Source: Lachnospiraceae bacterium (GTDB lineage: Bacteria > Bacillota > Clostridia > Lachnospirales > Lachnospiraceae). From it: 64,000 nucleotides of DNA. Below the pieces are notes generated by a model. The model was not told the origin of the DNA and did not search any database. It saw only the letters and a list, made by a program, of their open reading frames with translations. Location of the stretch: assembly GCA_014804675.1 (NCBI GenBank), contig JAAUZH010000037.1, forward strand, positions 62,001 to 126,000, written 5' to 3'. Below are positions 1 through 9,438 of this stretch, in pieces; the stretch's first letter is position 1; every line of letters begins with the position of its first letter. A program made the translations under genes and the position numbers.

Positions 1-96
1 GTTACGGCTGAAAATATGGATGAGACGATTATAAAAAGCGGCTTTCATTTAGCGGAAGACGTATATTTGAATCGACCGGAAATGCTGATGAAATAG
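1..96 (+). CDS. C-terminal end of a protein cut by the window edge
   Basis: The first frame stays open from base 1 to a TAG stop, giving 31 residues that end in SGFHLAEDVYLNRPEMLMK. A valine-threonine start followed by an amphipathic run and a 'SGFH..EDVY' ending resembles the C-terminal tails of periplasmic sugar-binding proteins of the RbsB/MglB type. It lies just upstream of another sugar-binding lipoprotein gene, which fits a second binding protein or a sensing partner. With so little of it visible, the family assignment is only a suggestion. Confidence 0.45.
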   Translation, partial: VTAENMDETIIKSGFHLAEDVYLNRPEMLMK

Positions 97-213
97 CAGG
101 ATTTTATTGCGATATATGCATATGCAGGGCAAAAAAATGCTATTCTTTTTTTGAAGCAGACTGCAGGACAATAAAAATTTGCTGAATTTCACAAATAAAT
201 AAGGGCTTTTATG

Positions 214-222
214 TGGTATAGT
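214..222 (+). promoter_or_regulatory. Extended -10 promoter of the sugar importer operon
   Basis: TGgTATAGT is a near-consensus extended -10 element about 48 bp upstream of the binding-protein start, followed by the ribosome site AAGGGAGGAAT. No good -35 is present 17 bp upstream, so an activator or catabolite control is possible. The 97-213 stretch upstream holds no gene. Confidence 0.55.
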
Positions 223-270
223 TTTCTTGTAGCAGTAAGCTGCAAATCAATTTAAAGGGAGGAATCTTTA

Positions 271-1482
271 ATGAAGAAAAAATTATTAAGCATGCTTCTC
301 GCTGTAGCAATGGTAGCAACGATGCTTACCGGATGCGGCAGCGACACAACCACCACCACTGATGATACAACAGCAGATGATGTAGCGGCAGACGATGCAA
401 CAGCAGATGATGCGACGGCGGATGATGCAGCGGCTGGCGATGAAGGCGGAGCAGCATCTGGTGATGTACAGGTTGGTATAGTACTTCCTACAAAGGATGA
501 GCCAAGATGGTTACAGGATCAGGCACAGTTCGAAGCAATCTTAGGAGACGCAGGATTTACCAATCAGGTATTATTCAGCCAAGGTTCTTCTGCAACTGAA
601 AAGACAAACGTAGAGACTCTTATTTCACAGGGAATCGATGTTCTGATCATTTGTGCACAGGACGCTTCAGCAGCGGCAGCTGCAGTGGAAGCAGCAAAGG
701 ATGCAGGCATTACTGTAATCGCCTATGACCGTCTGATCACAGGAACAGAAGCAGTTGATTATTATGTAACATTTGACAGTTTTTCAGTCGGTGTTGCACA
801 GGGACAGTATCTAATCGATAACGCACCGGACGGAACCGGAATTCCACTTTACTTATATGCAGGTGCAGCAACAGACAACAACGCGTTTATCTTCTTTGAA
901 GGCGCATGGAGCGTTCTTCAGCCAAAGATTGCAGATGGCACATTTGTAATTGCGAACTCTTCAGAAGCAGAAGCTTTAAAAGATAGTGCAGAGCTTTCAC
1001 GTGAAGAAATCGGAAAGATCATCGGTCAGGTTACAACAGACTGGGATTTCAATGTGGCAAAATCAAAAGCAGAAGCTCATTTAACAGCAGCAGGCGCTGA
1101 TATGAAGGGTGATGTTCTTGTATTAGGTCCTAACGATGGTACAGCACGTTCTATCGCTGATGTATTTGCAACAGACAAAGATGTTACAAGCTTTAAGATT
1201 ACAGGTCAGGATGCTGAGACGGCTTCTGTACAGTATGTAATTGATGGCAAGCAGTCTATGACCATATTCAAAGATACACGTACTTTGGCAGCAGACTCTG
1301 TAGCAATGGCAGTAGCGGTATTGAACGGTGAGACACCGGCAACAGACACAACTTACAATAATGAAGTAAAAGATGTTCCTGCAAAGCAGACAGACATCGT
1401 TGTTGTAACACAGGATAATGTAAAAGAAGCTTTAATCGATTCCGAATATTATGATGCTTCTGAATTTACAGGATTAGAATAA
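271..1482 (+). CDS. chvE: Multiple-monosaccharide ABC transporter, substrate-binding lipoprotein
   Basis: The 403-residue product has a lipoprotein signal peptide with the lipobox LTGC (cysteine 22), then an Asp/Ala/Thr-rich linker to about residue 60, then a type I periplasmic-binding fold with the hallmarks of the ChvE/XylF group ('VGIVLPTKDEPRWLQDQ', 'ISQGIDVLIICAQD', 'VIAYDRLITG', 'TGQDAE'). It would bind a pentose or hexose outside the membrane and hand it to the permease encoded two genes downstream. The order binding protein, double ATPase, permease is the standard mms/chvE operon. A strong hairpin separates it from the ATPase gene. The exact sugar cannot be read from the sequence. Confidence 0.9.
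   Translation: MKKKLLSMLLAVAMVATMLTGCGSDTTTTTDDTTADDVAADDATADDATADDAAAGDEGGAASGDVQVGIVLPTKDEPRWLQDQAQFEAILGDAGFTNQVLFSQGSSATEKTNVETLISQGIDVLIICAQDASAAAAAVEAAKDAGITVIAYDRLITGTEAVDYYVTFDSFSVGVAQGQYLIDNAPDGTGIPLYLYAGAATDNNAFIFFEGAWSVLQPKIADGTFVIANSSEAEALKDSAELSREEIGKIIGQVTTDWDFNVAKSKAEAHLTAAGADMKGDVLVLGPNDGTARSIADVFATDKDVTSFKITGQDAETASVQYVIDGKQSMTIFKDTRTLAADSVAMAVAVLNGETPATDTTYNNEVKDVPAKQTDIVVVTQDNVKEALIDSEYYDASEFTGLE
361..450 (+). repeat. In-frame low-complexity repeat coding an Asp/Ala/Thr linker
   Basis: Imperfect 15-bp units such as GCAGATGATGCAACG recur in frame and encode ADDAT-type repeats at residues 31-60 of the binding lipoprotein. The acidic tether lifts the binding domain off the membrane. 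Such repeats can change length by slippage in whole units without breaking the frame. Confidence 0.7.
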
Positions 1483-1516
1483 GCGAATGTAAAGCGTTGC
1501 AGCAAATAAGGAAAGT

Positions 1517-1556
1517 GAGGTCGGCTTTAGAAGCTTTGGTTGCTAAAGCCGACCTT
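1517..1556 (+). promoter_or_regulatory. Intercistronic hairpin between binding protein and ATPase genes
   Basis: AGGTCGGCTTTAG at 1518-1530 pairs perfectly with CTAAAGCCGACCT at 1543-1555 (13 bp) around a 12-nt loop. No T-run follows, so it is not a classic terminator. In binding-protein operons such hairpins commonly protect the upstream message and give an excess of binding protein over membrane components; that role is inferred here. Confidence 0.7.
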
Positions 1557-1578
1557 CTAAATTAAGGAGGCCCGGTAA

Positions 1579-3108
1579 ATGAATGATTATATACTTGAAA
1601 TGCGAGATATCACAAAAGTATTTCCGGGGGTTAAGGCCTTAAGTGATGTTAACTTTAAAGTAAAGCGTGGAGAGATACATTGTCTGGTAGGAGAAAACGG
1701 TGCCGGAAAATCCACACTTATGAAAGTTCTATCCGGCCTTCACCATTACGGTACATATACAGGCGATATTGTATATAACGGTGAGATACAACAATTTAAA
1801 TCAATTGCGGATAGTGAAGCAAAAGGAATTGCTATTATTTATCAGGAGCTGGCGCTGGTTCCCGAATTAAGTATTTATGAGAATATTTATTTTGGACATG
1901 AGATTATGAAGGGGCATACCGTGGACTGGAATGAGACCATTGTAAAGGCAACCCAGATGTTACAAAAGGTTCGTCTTCATGTGGACCCTTCCACAAAGGT
2001 AAAGAATCTTGGTGTGGGCAATCAGCAGCTTGTGGAAATTGCAAAAGCACTGAGTAAGGATGTAAAATTATTGATATTGGATGAGCCTACGGCGGCATTA
2101 AATGAAGATGACAGTGAAAATCTGCTGAAGCTCATTAAAGAACTAAAGGAGCAGGGTGTAACCTGCATTATGATTTCCCATAAACTAAAAGAAATTATTG
2201 CCATAGCGGATACTATTACCGTATTACGTGACGGTTCTACCATTTGTTCCATGGATACGGCAGAGCATCCGGTAACAGAAGCGGAAATCATCAAACATAT
2301 GGTTGGAAGGGAAATTGACAACATTTATCCCCAGAGGGAAAAGAAAGAAATCGGGGATATTTGTTTAGAGATAAAGAATTGGACCGTGGAAGATCCGATA
2401 AAGCAGCGGGAGATTCTGCACAATGTAAACATCAATGTGCGAAAAGGTGAGATTGTTGGTATCCAGGGTCTGATGGGAGCAGGACGGACGGAGCTGGCGC
2501 TTAGTATTTTTGGAAATTCTCCTGGATATAAGATAACCAGCGGTGAAATCTTTGTAGACGGAGAGCAGAAGCATTTTAAAAATCCGAAATCTGCCATTGA
2601 CTCCGGTGTAGCCTATGTAACGGAAGACAGAAAGGGAAATGGGCTGATACTGATTCAGGACATTAAGTACAATACTACCATTGCCAATTTGGAAAAGCTT
2701 ACAGAAGGGCTTGCTATCAATGAAAATGAAGAAATCAATGTAGCCAATGAGTACAAGAAATCCATCAATATAAAAGCTCCCTCCATTATGCAGAAGGTGG
2801 GGAATTTAAGCGGTGGCAACCAGCAAAAGGTCCAGCTGGCAAAATGGCTGTTTGTAAAGCCAAAGGTACTGATTCTGGATGAACCCACCAGAGGAATTGA
2901 TGTTGGCGCCAAGTTTGAAATATATACATTGATGAACAAGCTGGTGGAGCAGGGCATGAGTATTATTATGATCTCATCGGAACTGCCGGAGGTACTTGGC
3001 ATGAGCGACAGGCTGTATGTTATGTCCGAAGGGACCATAACCGGTGAATTGGCAGCAGAAGAGGCAAATGAACAAAAAGTCATGGCAATGGCTATTAAAT
3101 CAAGATAG
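1579..3108 (+). CDS. mmsA: Multiple-monosaccharide ABC transporter, duplicated ATPase
   Basis: This 509-residue protein is two fused nucleotide-binding domains, as in RbsA, XylG and MglA. The first has Walker A GENGAGKST near residue 38, the signature LGVGNQQLVEIA and Walker B LLILDEPTAAL. The second has a degenerate P-loop GLMGAGRTE, as is normal for this family, with a good signature LSGGNQQKVQLAKWL near residue 410 and Walker B VLILDEPTRGIDVG. It powers import through the permease 12 bp downstream. The ribosome site AAGGAGG lies 10 bp before the start. Confidence 0.93.
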   Translation: MNDYILEMRDITKVFPGVKALSDVNFKVKRGEIHCLVGENGAGKSTLMKVLSGLHHYGTYTGDIVYNGEIQQFKSIADSEAKGIAIIYQELALVPELSIYENIYFGHEIMKGHTVDWNETIVKATQMLQKVRLHVDPSTKVKNLGVGNQQLVEIAKALSKDVKLLILDEPTAALNEDDSENLLKLIKELKEQGVTCIMISHKLKEIIAIADTITVLRDGSTICSMDTAEHPVTEAEIIKHMVGREIDNIYPQREKKEIGDICLEIKNWTVEDPIKQREILHNVNINVRKGEIVGIQGLMGAGRTELALSIFGNSPGYKITSGEIFVDGEQKHFKNPKSAIDSGVAYVTEDRKGNGLILIQDIKYNTTIANLEKLTEGLAINENEEINVANEYKKSINIKAPSIMQKVGNLSGGNQQKVQLAKWLFVKPKVLILDEPTRGIDVGAKFEIYTLMNKLVEQGMSIIMISSELPEVLGMSDRLYVMSEGTITGELAAEEANEQKVMAMAIKSR

Positions 3109-3120
3109 GAGGTTTCGGAT

Positions 3121-4344
3121 ATGGATAATAAAAAACAGGCACAGAGTTCATCCGGGACAAAGAAAGTGGGTCTTGGACAAGAGATTGTAACTTTAGTAAA
3201 AGAAAATATTAGAGATTATATGATGTATATTGCCTTAATCATCATTATGGCATTCTTTACATGGAAAACAAACGGCGGTTTTATTCAGGCAAGGAATATT
3301 TCCAACCTGATTAATCAGGCAGGTTATGTTGCGGTACTGGCTATTGGTATGACATTGATTCTTATTTTAAAGCATATCGATTTGTCCGTTGGATATGTGG
3401 CAGGTTTCTGTGGAGCCATAGCAGCTATTTTAATGACGCAATATGGAGTAAACGAGTGGCTGGCGATTATTATCGTTCTTTTCATCGGTCTGATAATAGG
3501 GCTTTATCAGGGACTTTTGGTAACAAGGGTAGGAGTTCCTGCATTTGTTACTACTTTGGCCGGGATGTTTATTTTCAGAGGACTTCTGAGCCTGTCATTA
3601 CAGAAGACAGGAACCATTATTGTTCCAAATAAGGGTTTTAATGCATTGTCCAATGGATTTATACCGGATATTCCGGGACTGAATCTGGGAGTGCATGTAT
3701 TAACCCTTCTAATTGGTATCATTGCAGTTGCCCTGATAATCTTTTCTCAGGTAAAAGCCAGAAGAAATAAGATAAAATATAATTTTCAGGTAACTTCTAC
3801 TCCGGTATTTATCTTTACACTTGTGTTTATATCTGTTATCATTATGGCAATCATATGGGTGCTTGCAAAGTATAGCGGCATTCCATGGGCCGCAGTTATC
3901 GTTGGAGTTGTGCTGATTCTGTATAATTTCATGCTCAATAAAACAAGATTGGGACGTTATATTTATGGTATCGGTGGTAACGATCAGGCAGCGGAGCTAT
4001 CTGGTATCAATGTAAAAAAAGTTACACTTTTTGCATTTTGTTCCATGAGTGTGCTGGCAGCATTATCAGGTATTCTTTATACTTCAAGACTTCAATCTGC
4101 AACACCTACTGCAGGTCTTGCATTTGAAATGGATGCCATTGCATCTTCTTATATCGGCGGTACCGCAGTAAGTGGTGGTATCGGTAAGGTAACCAATACC
4201 ATTATCGGAGCACTGGTAATCATGTCCTTGACAAACGGCATGAATCTGATGGGAGTGGATGTTTCTTATCAGTATATTGTAAAGGGTATTATCTTCATTA
4301 TAGCAGTTGCCTTTGATGTAAGAACACGTTCTAAGTCCAAATAA
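3121..4344 (+). CDS. mmsB: Multiple-monosaccharide ABC transporter, permease
   Basis: The 407-residue polytopic protein has the RbsC/XylH arrangement: a basic N-terminus, a membrane segment from about residue 34, then '[20 protein letters not shown]' and '[18 protein letters not shown]', both characteristic of sugar permeases of this type, and the cytoplasmic coupling loop '[12 protein letters not shown]' followed by the last segments. A longer central hydrophilic loop and extra helices (residues 215-275) are typical of the mms/xylH subgroup compared with RbsC. It forms the translocation pore for the sugar delivered by the upstream lipoprotein. Confidence 0.92.
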   Translation: MDNKKQAQSSSGTKKVGLGQEIVTLVKENIRDYMMYIALIIIMAFFTWKTNGGFIQARNISNLINQAGYVAVLAIGMTLILILKHIDLSVGYVAGFCGAIAAILMTQYGVNEWLAIIIVLFIGLIIGLYQGLLVTRVGVPAFVTTLAGMFIFRGLLSLSLQKTGTIIVPNKGFNALSNGFIPDIPGLNLGVHVLTLLIGIIAVALIIFSQVKARRNKIKYNFQVTSTPVFIFTLVFISVIIMAIIWVLAKYSGIPWAAVIVGVVLILYNFMLNKTRLGRYIYGIGGNDQAAELSGINVKKVTLFAFCSMSVLAALSGILYTSRLQSATPTAGLAFEMDAIASSYIGGTAVSGGIGKVTNTIIGALVIMSLTNGMNLMGVDVSYQYIVKGIIFIIAVAFDVRTRSKSK

Positions 4345-4387
4345 TTCTGAAGATCAGAATGGACAAAAGAAAAAGGAGGAAGGGTTA

Positions 4388-6514
4388 ATGAGAGCTAATC
4401 GAGTTAAAAAGGCCAAAAAATCCAATAGCGCCAAAGGTACAAAGAAGGAACGAAAGAAAATATCCTTGCAAATTGGAATACGTACTAAGCTTCTCATTAC
4501 CTTTCTCATACCGGTTACAGCATTGATTTTGTTGGGGGTATTATCTTATAGCCAGACAGTAAGTGCGCTGCGAAGTTTGTATCAAAGCTCCAGCATACAG
4601 ATTTTAAGTAAATCTGCGGATTACCTTGAGGTTTTGATGTTGGATGTGGAAACGACAGCATATGATATTTCCGTGGACACGGATTTGATAAATTACTTCA
4701 GCGGAATGCCGGATGAAGGGGTGGATTATTCGTCCATTGATGCGAAATTGACTTCTATGCTTGGAACGGATGCCTATGTGGAAAGCGGGTATTTTGTTGC
4801 GATAGAAGGGAATGAGCATATTAGTACAAATCCGGATGTGGTTTTTGGGGAAGATGCCTATTCCGTGTTTCAGACAACGGAAGATTATGTGCAGGTAACT
4901 TCCAGAAATCGAAAGGTCTGGCTGGGAGAGAGTGAATTTTTAGAGAAATATAAAGGAGAGGCGGAAAGTCCTTACGGAAATAGAAGGATGACCCTGATAC
5001 GAAGGGTGGAAAATATTCTGACAGGTCAGGATGTAGGTTTTATCATCCTGGAGGTGCGCAACAGTGTAATAGAACAGCTTTTGGATGAAGTAAATCTTGG
5101 CGAAAATAGTATGGTGATTCTGGCAGGTCAGGATAGTAATGAGATTGCGAAAACGGAAAATTATCCAGAAAATAAAGAGCAGCATATCATTACCAATTCA
5201 AAGGCATATGTAAAAATACAGCAGGGACTGGAAAAAAGCGGTTCTTTTGCAACCAGCAAGAACGGAAAGAAATACTGGCTGTGTTACGAATACATAGGAG
5301 ATTTGGGAAACTGCCTGATTGGTATGATTCCTGAGGCTACTATGATGGCCCAGGCAAATGAAATTAAAATTGGCACGATAGGCCTTGTAATACTGGTAAC
5401 CATTATTGTATGCGTAATCGGAACATGGATGGCTGCAGGTATGAGCAATACCATTAGAAAGATTATTAAGGAAGTGGGAAAGGCAGCCAAAGGCGATCTT
5501 ACCGTTCAGGTTTTTACAAAGAGGCATGATGAATTTGCAGTTTTGAGCAACAGCATCAATGACATGATTGCCGATATGAAGGTGCTGATTGGAAAAGTAT
5601 CCGCAGGCATGGAACAGGTAGACGGTGCAGTAGAAAAAGTAAGTGATGCCAGAGGAAATGTACATGAAACCGCAGAGGTTTTAAGCGATGCGATTGTTCA
5701 GATTCAATCCGGCGCAAGGCAGCAGGAGGATAGTGCACAAAATTGCATGGTTGGAATGGACGATTTATCCGATAAGATTGTAAGAGTGGTGGAAAATACC
5801 AAGGAAATCGACAGTATTTCAGAAGAAACCAGAGTAGTTGTAGGCAATGGAATCAAAGTCATGGAGGAACTAAACACTTCCTCAGAGGATACTACCAATA
5901 ACCTAAAAGAAATTATGGAAGATATCCGTACACTGGAGGAAAGGATTTCCAATATTACCCATATTGTAGGAGTCATTGCGGAAATTGCCGACCAAACGAA
6001 TCTACTTTCCTTAAATGCCAGCATTGAAGCAGCAAGGGCAGGAGAAGCCGGAAAAGGCTTTGCAGTAGTGGCAACAGAGGTAAAGACCCTGGCAGACCAA
6101 TCTGCACAGGCTGCTGAGAAGATTCGTGGCATTGTGGATGAAGTGCAGCAGCAGAGCCAGAAAACATTAGAGCATGGTGATAACACAGATGAGATTTTAA
6201 AATCCCAAGAGCTGGCAGTAAAACGTGCGGTAGATGCATTTTATAATATTGATGGCTGTGTAGAGCGTTTGAATCAGGAATTATCCGGTATTATAACTCA
6301 GACACAGGCAATTGCAGGTGCCAAGAATATCACACTGGAAGCAGTGGAAGGCATTTCGGCAGTCATAGAGGAAAATTCTGCATCAACCCTGGAAATGGCT
6401 GAAGGTATCAGCGGTCAGAAGGATCAGGTGGAAAAGATGTCAGGCTATACCAATGATTTGAAAGAAGTATCACAGTCTTTGAGAGAAGAAATTCATAAGT
6501 TTAGAATATCATAA
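4388..6514 (+). CDS. Methyl-accepting chemotaxis protein
   Basis: The 708-residue receptor has a very basic cytoplasmic start, a first membrane helix at about residues 33-52, an extracellular Cache-like sensor to about residue 320, a second helix at about 325-350, HAMP to about 405, then the MCP signalling coil. The hairpin tip, with '[19 protein letters not shown]' at about 530-555, is the highly conserved CheA/CheW contact. There is no C-terminal CheR/CheB-binding pentapeptide. It begins 43 bp after the permease with a good ribosome site (AAAGGAGGA) and ends at a terminator, so it appears to be the last gene of the sugar operon. It may sense the same sugar directly or through the binding protein; this is inference. 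Confidence 0.92.
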   Translation: MRANRVKKAKKSNSAKGTKKERKKISLQIGIRTKLLITFLIPVTALILLGVLSYSQTVSALRSLYQSSSIQILSKSADYLEVLMLDVETTAYDISVDTDLINYFSGMPDEGVDYSSIDAKLTSMLGTDAYVESGYFVAIEGNEHISTNPDVVFGEDAYSVFQTTEDYVQVTSRNRKVWLGESEFLEKYKGEAESPYGNRRMTLIRRVENILTGQDVGFIILEVRNSVIEQLLDEVNLGENSMVILAGQDSNEIAKTENYPENKEQHIITNSKAYVKIQQGLEKSGSFATSKNGKKYWLCYEYIGDLGNCLIGMIPEATMMAQANEIKIGTIGLVILVTIIVCVIGTWMAAGMSNTIRKIIKEVGKAAKGDLTVQVFTKRHDEFAVLSNSINDMIADMKVLIGKVSAGMEQVDGAVEKVSDARGNVHETAEVLSDAIVQIQSGARQQEDSAQNCMVGMDDLSDKIVRVVENTKEIDSISEETRVVVGNGIKVMEELNTSSEDTTNNLKEIMEDIRTLEERISNITHIVGVIAEIADQTNLLSLNASIEAARAGEAGKGFAVVATEVKTLADQSAQAAEKIRGIVDEVQQQSQKTLEHGDNTDEILKSQELAVKRAVDAFYNIDGCVERLNQELSGIITQTQAIAGAKNITLEAVEGISAVIEENSASTLEMAEGISGQKDQVEKMSGYTNDLKEVSQSLREEIHKFRIS

Positions 6515-6545
6515 ATATGCTGGTTTTCATTTCTCTTTTCATAAC

Positions 6546-6579
6546 GGGGGTCTCCGAAATTCGGGGGCTCTCCTTTTTT
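6546..6579 (+). terminator. Rho-independent terminator of the sugar/chemoreceptor operon
   Basis: A GC-rich hairpin centred on CTCCGAAATTCGGGG with flanking G and C runs is followed by a run of six T 32 bp after the chemoreceptor stop codon. Confidence 0.75.
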
Positions 6580-6901
6580 ACAATTTAGTCTGATCTTCTA
6601 GCCATTGCACTCGTTCTTTCATCATATATTGCTGCAAAGCTATATATGATACTGATGTGTAGATGCATACAAGGTTTGGACAGCAAATTTTCCCTTAACA
6701 TTTTAACGAATTCATTCTTCAATATGGAATATGTGTGATAGGGATACAATTATTGAAATTTCTATTTTTCTTTTAGATATGAAGATTTATACGTTAAGAT
6801 TACATTCAGGAGTAAAAGAGTGTAATTTTTTTTTACCCTAATATCCAAAAATTGCTAAAATAAAGCATTTGAGGAAAAGGAAATAGGTTTTTAAAATAAA
6901 A
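6580..6901. other. Gene-free AT-rich stretch upstream of the bacteriocin
   Basis: No credible reading frame is present. It contains a weak inverted repeat (ATCATATA and TATATGAT around 6631-6651), a nine-T run at about 6827-6835 and probable regulatory DNA for the bacteriocin promoter. Base composition changes here to clearly AT-rich, which marks the left edge of the signalling island. Confidence 0.5.
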
Positions 6902-6910
6902 TGTTATGAT
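6902..6910 (+). promoter_or_regulatory. Probable activated promoter of the bacteriocin gene
   Basis: TGtTATGAT is an extended -10 element 51 bp before the bacteriocin ATG. The -35 position has no recognisable hexamer, the usual picture for a promoter that needs an activator such as a LytTR regulator. Confidence 0.45.
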
Positions 6911-6960
6911 ATAGGTGTCCCAAGAAAATGCAAACAATAAGAGAAAGGAGAAGAAGAGAA

Positions 6961-7296
6961 ATGAAAAAGGTAAGTAAAAAAGTAATCACAATGGCATTAA
7001 CAGGAGCAATGGTATTAGGAGGAATCGGGGTAACGGGTGTAACAGCAGCACCGGCAGCAGTTCAGACAGCATCAGCAGCTTCGGGTCACGAAAGCGTAGG
7101 TGGTGGAGAATGGACATGGAGTACAGTTCCTGGAGTATACGCAAAATCATCCTATTATCATGCAAAGAACAATCATTCCGCCAGTGCAAGAGTAGGAACA
7201 GGAAAGGTGGTAAAAGATAGCAAAGTTGCTGGTGAAACAGCAATTGCAACTGCTTATGGAGTCGGGACTACATACGTATATTGGGACAACGAGTAA
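6961..7296 (+). CDS. Lactococcin 972-family bacteriocin precursor
   Basis: The 111-residue precursor has a basic start (MKKVSKKV), a hydrophobic signal sequence and a likely signal-peptidase site at ASA/ASG around residue 40. The mature part of about 70 residues carries the lactococcin 972 pattern: Trp-rich 'GGGEWTWSTVPGVY', then 'SSYYHAKNNHSASARVG' and a C-terminal aromatic 'TTYVYWDNE'. It has no cysteine. Lactococcin 972 blocks septum formation by binding lipid II; activity of this homologue is inferred. An upstream in-frame ATG at 6928 would add 11 charged residues, but the ribosome site GAAAGGAG points to 6961. The immunity/export genes follow at once. Confidence 0.85.
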   Translation: MKKVSKKVITMALTGAMVLGGIGVTGVTAAPAAVQTASAASGHESVGGGEWTWSTVPGVYAKSSYYHAKNNHSASARVGTGKVVKDSKVAGETAIATAYGVGTTYVYWDNE

Positions 7297-7326
7297 TAAA
7301 GAAGAATAAAAAGAAAATAAAAATCA

Positions 7327-7361
7327 AAACTGTCAGTAGATAGTATCTGCTGGCAGTTTTT
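7327..7361 (+). terminator. Terminator-like hairpin after the bacteriocin gene
   Basis: CTGTCAGTAGATA pairs with TATCTGCTGGCAG (13 bp with two G-U pairs) and is followed by TTTTTC. It would stop most transcripts after the peptide gene, letting the peptide message exceed the immunity/export message. Confidence 0.75.
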
Positions 7362-7412
7362 CGTTGCTGGTAGATACACTTATAACAAAAAAACAGGATT
7401 TCAAGACTTAAA

Positions 7413-7441
7413 TCAAATTTTCCGTTATTGGATGATATACT
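7413..7441 (+). promoter_or_regulatory. Possible promoter of the immunity/export genes
   Basis: TATACT at 7436-7441 is a good -10 about 30 bp before the start of the membrane protein. The -35 position reads TCAAAT and is poor, again suggesting activation. Confidence 0.35.
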
Positions 7442-7472
7442 TTTTATGTAATCAAAGCAAGGAGGGAAAACG

Positions 7473-9437
7473 ATGAAAAAATTAACAACATTAAGTTATA
7501 CCATATTATGTTTGGTTTTGCTTATATTAAGCTATATTAATTTTTCTTATGACGTTCTGGAAAACGTATTACAGGAAAAGCAGAAAATTGCGATTACAAA
7601 GGAGGAAACGCAAACAAATGCAGAATTTCTAGAAAATCTGGAGGAAGCATTAAAAGAGAAAAAGCTGGATATTATGTACAGGTATGTGGAAGTAGAGGGA
7701 AATGATTTGACATATAATTATTACAGTACCCAAAATACAAATGATTTTATTGATCAAGAAGCAGCTGTGATACTTTCAAATGTGACATATTATAATTTTA
7801 AAGAAGCAGAGAAATATGATTTGACAACAGGAATTTTTTATGTGGATAAGGGGCAATGTGACAGGACTGTAAATGCAATACAAGAACTGGGTTATCAGGT
7901 TTCCATAGATACGGCAGTAGATATTTCGGGCAAAATATCAGTTCCTATTTTTACCGCAATTCCGATTCTTCTTATATTCATGAGCATGATTTTTTATGCT
8001 TTATCAATCGGGAAAAAGACAATGTTAAGAAAAATGGAGGGCTATACCACGTTTGATATTTTAAAAGAAGAGTTCTCAAAGCAGGCATTGGGATATGTTC
8101 TGATTGCTCTGGTTTTAGAATTCATTACAATTGGAACTGTATGTTATCATTATAACCATGCACTAATGGAATTTTTTGGGTATCAGGTCAATTACATCCT
8201 GCTTGGAGGAATAGTGATTTTCATTGGGATGATATTCTCATGGATTGTCATATGTTCACAAAATAAAATAGCATACATAAAGGGAAAAGTTCCAAGAAAA
8301 GGTATGTATGTTTTATCCATGCTTGTAATGGTGGCATTTATTATATTTATTGTATTTTTTATGACAATTGCCATAAGAAATGTAAAATTATGTTACGATA
8401 CATACAAAACCGCTTGTTTTATGGCAGAAAAGGTGGAGGGGTATGTGACGGTTCCAATATATGAAAATAGCGCTTCTTCGGATGGATTAGAGGATAATTA
8501 TATGGAATTTTACAGAAGGACGGTTGATAAATTTCAAGGCGTGTTGATTTATTCAGGAAATTATAAATATGATTTAATATCAGGAAAGACTATGTGTGAG
8601 GAGTATGATCAGGACTGGATTACTGTAAATGAAAATTATTTAGAGCTTAACCCTGTTTTTAACAGTGATGGAGAGAAAATTAGTTTATCGGATAAAATGG
8701 AAGAAAATATAGTAGATGTGCTCATACCAGTTTCCAAGCTAAATAAGAAGGAAAAATATGCGGAGTATATACAAAATGGATATGGTGCAACAGCAAATTT
8801 TATTGAGTATGATATAAAGAATACGAAAGTATATTCTTATAATGCCGCAATTGGTAATGGAACTTATGGGGAAATTGACTCACCGGTTATAATTGTTGTA
8901 AAAGAAGAAAATCTTACAGGGAATTTCATGTTGAGTTATTGCTCATCGGACAGTTACTTTTTGAAAACTACCTTAGACAATCCTTATGAAGAATTGAAGC
9001 CGGTTTTAAAAGAAACAGGAATCATAATTGTTACACCCCAGACACCATATATATCATCTAATTATACAGTTGAATTAGAGCAGCAGAAATCAATGCTAAA
9101 ACTGTATGGCTTTCAAACTATTTTTTTGTCAATAGGTATTGTATTCCTGATTGTTTTTTCTTCTATACTATTTTGTGAAAATTATAGGAAGAAAATTGTA
9201 AGTAAGTTAATTGAAGGATATTCTATAGTAGAATGTATAAAAGGGCATATTGTATTTAAGGTACTGATTTATGGAATAAGTGTACTTGGAATATTTGCTG
9301 CAGGAAAGATTATAATGGTTGGAATGAATTATTATATAGTAGTTGTAATGTTCATCCTTGATATAGCTGTAACGTTAACGTTATGCAACAAAATCACAAA
9401 AAGAAATGTATATCAAATTGTAAAAGGAGAAGAGTAA
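7473..9437 (+). CDS. Bacteriocin-associated integral membrane protein (putative immunity/export)
   Basis: The 654-residue protein has one N-terminal membrane segment, an extracellular domain of about 130 residues, a cluster of membrane helices between about residues 160 and 305, a second large outside domain and three C-terminal helices. This seven-helix, two-ectodomain plan, with its position between a lactococcin 972 precursor and a dedicated ATPase, is that of the bacteriocin-associated membrane protein family (DUF1430-type) found in lactococcin 972 loci. It is presumed to act with the next gene product as an ABC system that exports the bacteriocin or protects the producer. Only 1 bp separates it from the ATPase gene. 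Confidence 0.8.
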   Translation: MKKLTTLSYTILCLVLLILSYINFSYDVLENVLQEKQKIAITKEETQTNAEFLENLEEALKEKKLDIMYRYVEVEGNDLTYNYYSTQNTNDFIDQEAAVILSNVTYYNFKEAEKYDLTTGIFYVDKGQCDRTVNAIQELGYQVSIDTAVDISGKISVPIFTAIPILLIFMSMIFYALSIGKKTMLRKMEGYTTFDILKEEFSKQALGYVLIALVLEFITIGTVCYHYNHALMEFFGYQVNYILLGGIVIFIGMIFSWIVICSQNKIAYIKGKVPRKGMYVLSMLVMVAFIIFIVFFMTIAIRNVKLCYDTYKTACFMAEKVEGYVTVPIYENSASSDGLEDNYMEFYRRTVDKFQGVLIYSGNYKYDLISGKTMCEEYDQDWITVNENYLELNPVFNSDGEKISLSDKMEENIVDVLIPVSKLNKKEKYAEYIQNGYGATANFIEYDIKNTKVYSYNAAIGNGTYGEIDSPVIIVVKEENLTGNFMLSYCSSDSYFLKTTLDNPYEELKPVLKETGIIIVTPQTPYISSNYTVELEQQKSMLKLYGFQTIFLSIGIVFLIVFSSILFCENYRKKIVSKLIEGYSIVECIKGHIVFKVLIYGISVLGIFAAGKIIMVGMNYYIVVVMFILDIAVTLTLCNKITKRNVYQIVKGEE

Positions 9438-9438
9438 T

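Noticed and set aside
5704..6239. Long antisense frames over the chemoreceptor signalling domain (for example 160 codons on the minus strand).
   Set aside because: They are shadows of the conserved receptor codons, have no ribosome site and no recognisable protein features.
6928..6960. N-terminal extension of the bacteriocin precursor (11 extra residues rich in Arg/Glu).
   Set aside because: The ribosome site GAAAGGAG lies inside it, 12 bp before the internal ATG, and a charged extension would precede the signal peptide. The start at 6961 is better.
6961..7296. The small secreted protein considered as a lanthipeptide substrate for the LanM-like neighbour.
   Set aside because: It contains no cysteine, so it cannot form lanthionine rings, and it matches the unmodified lactococcin 972 family.
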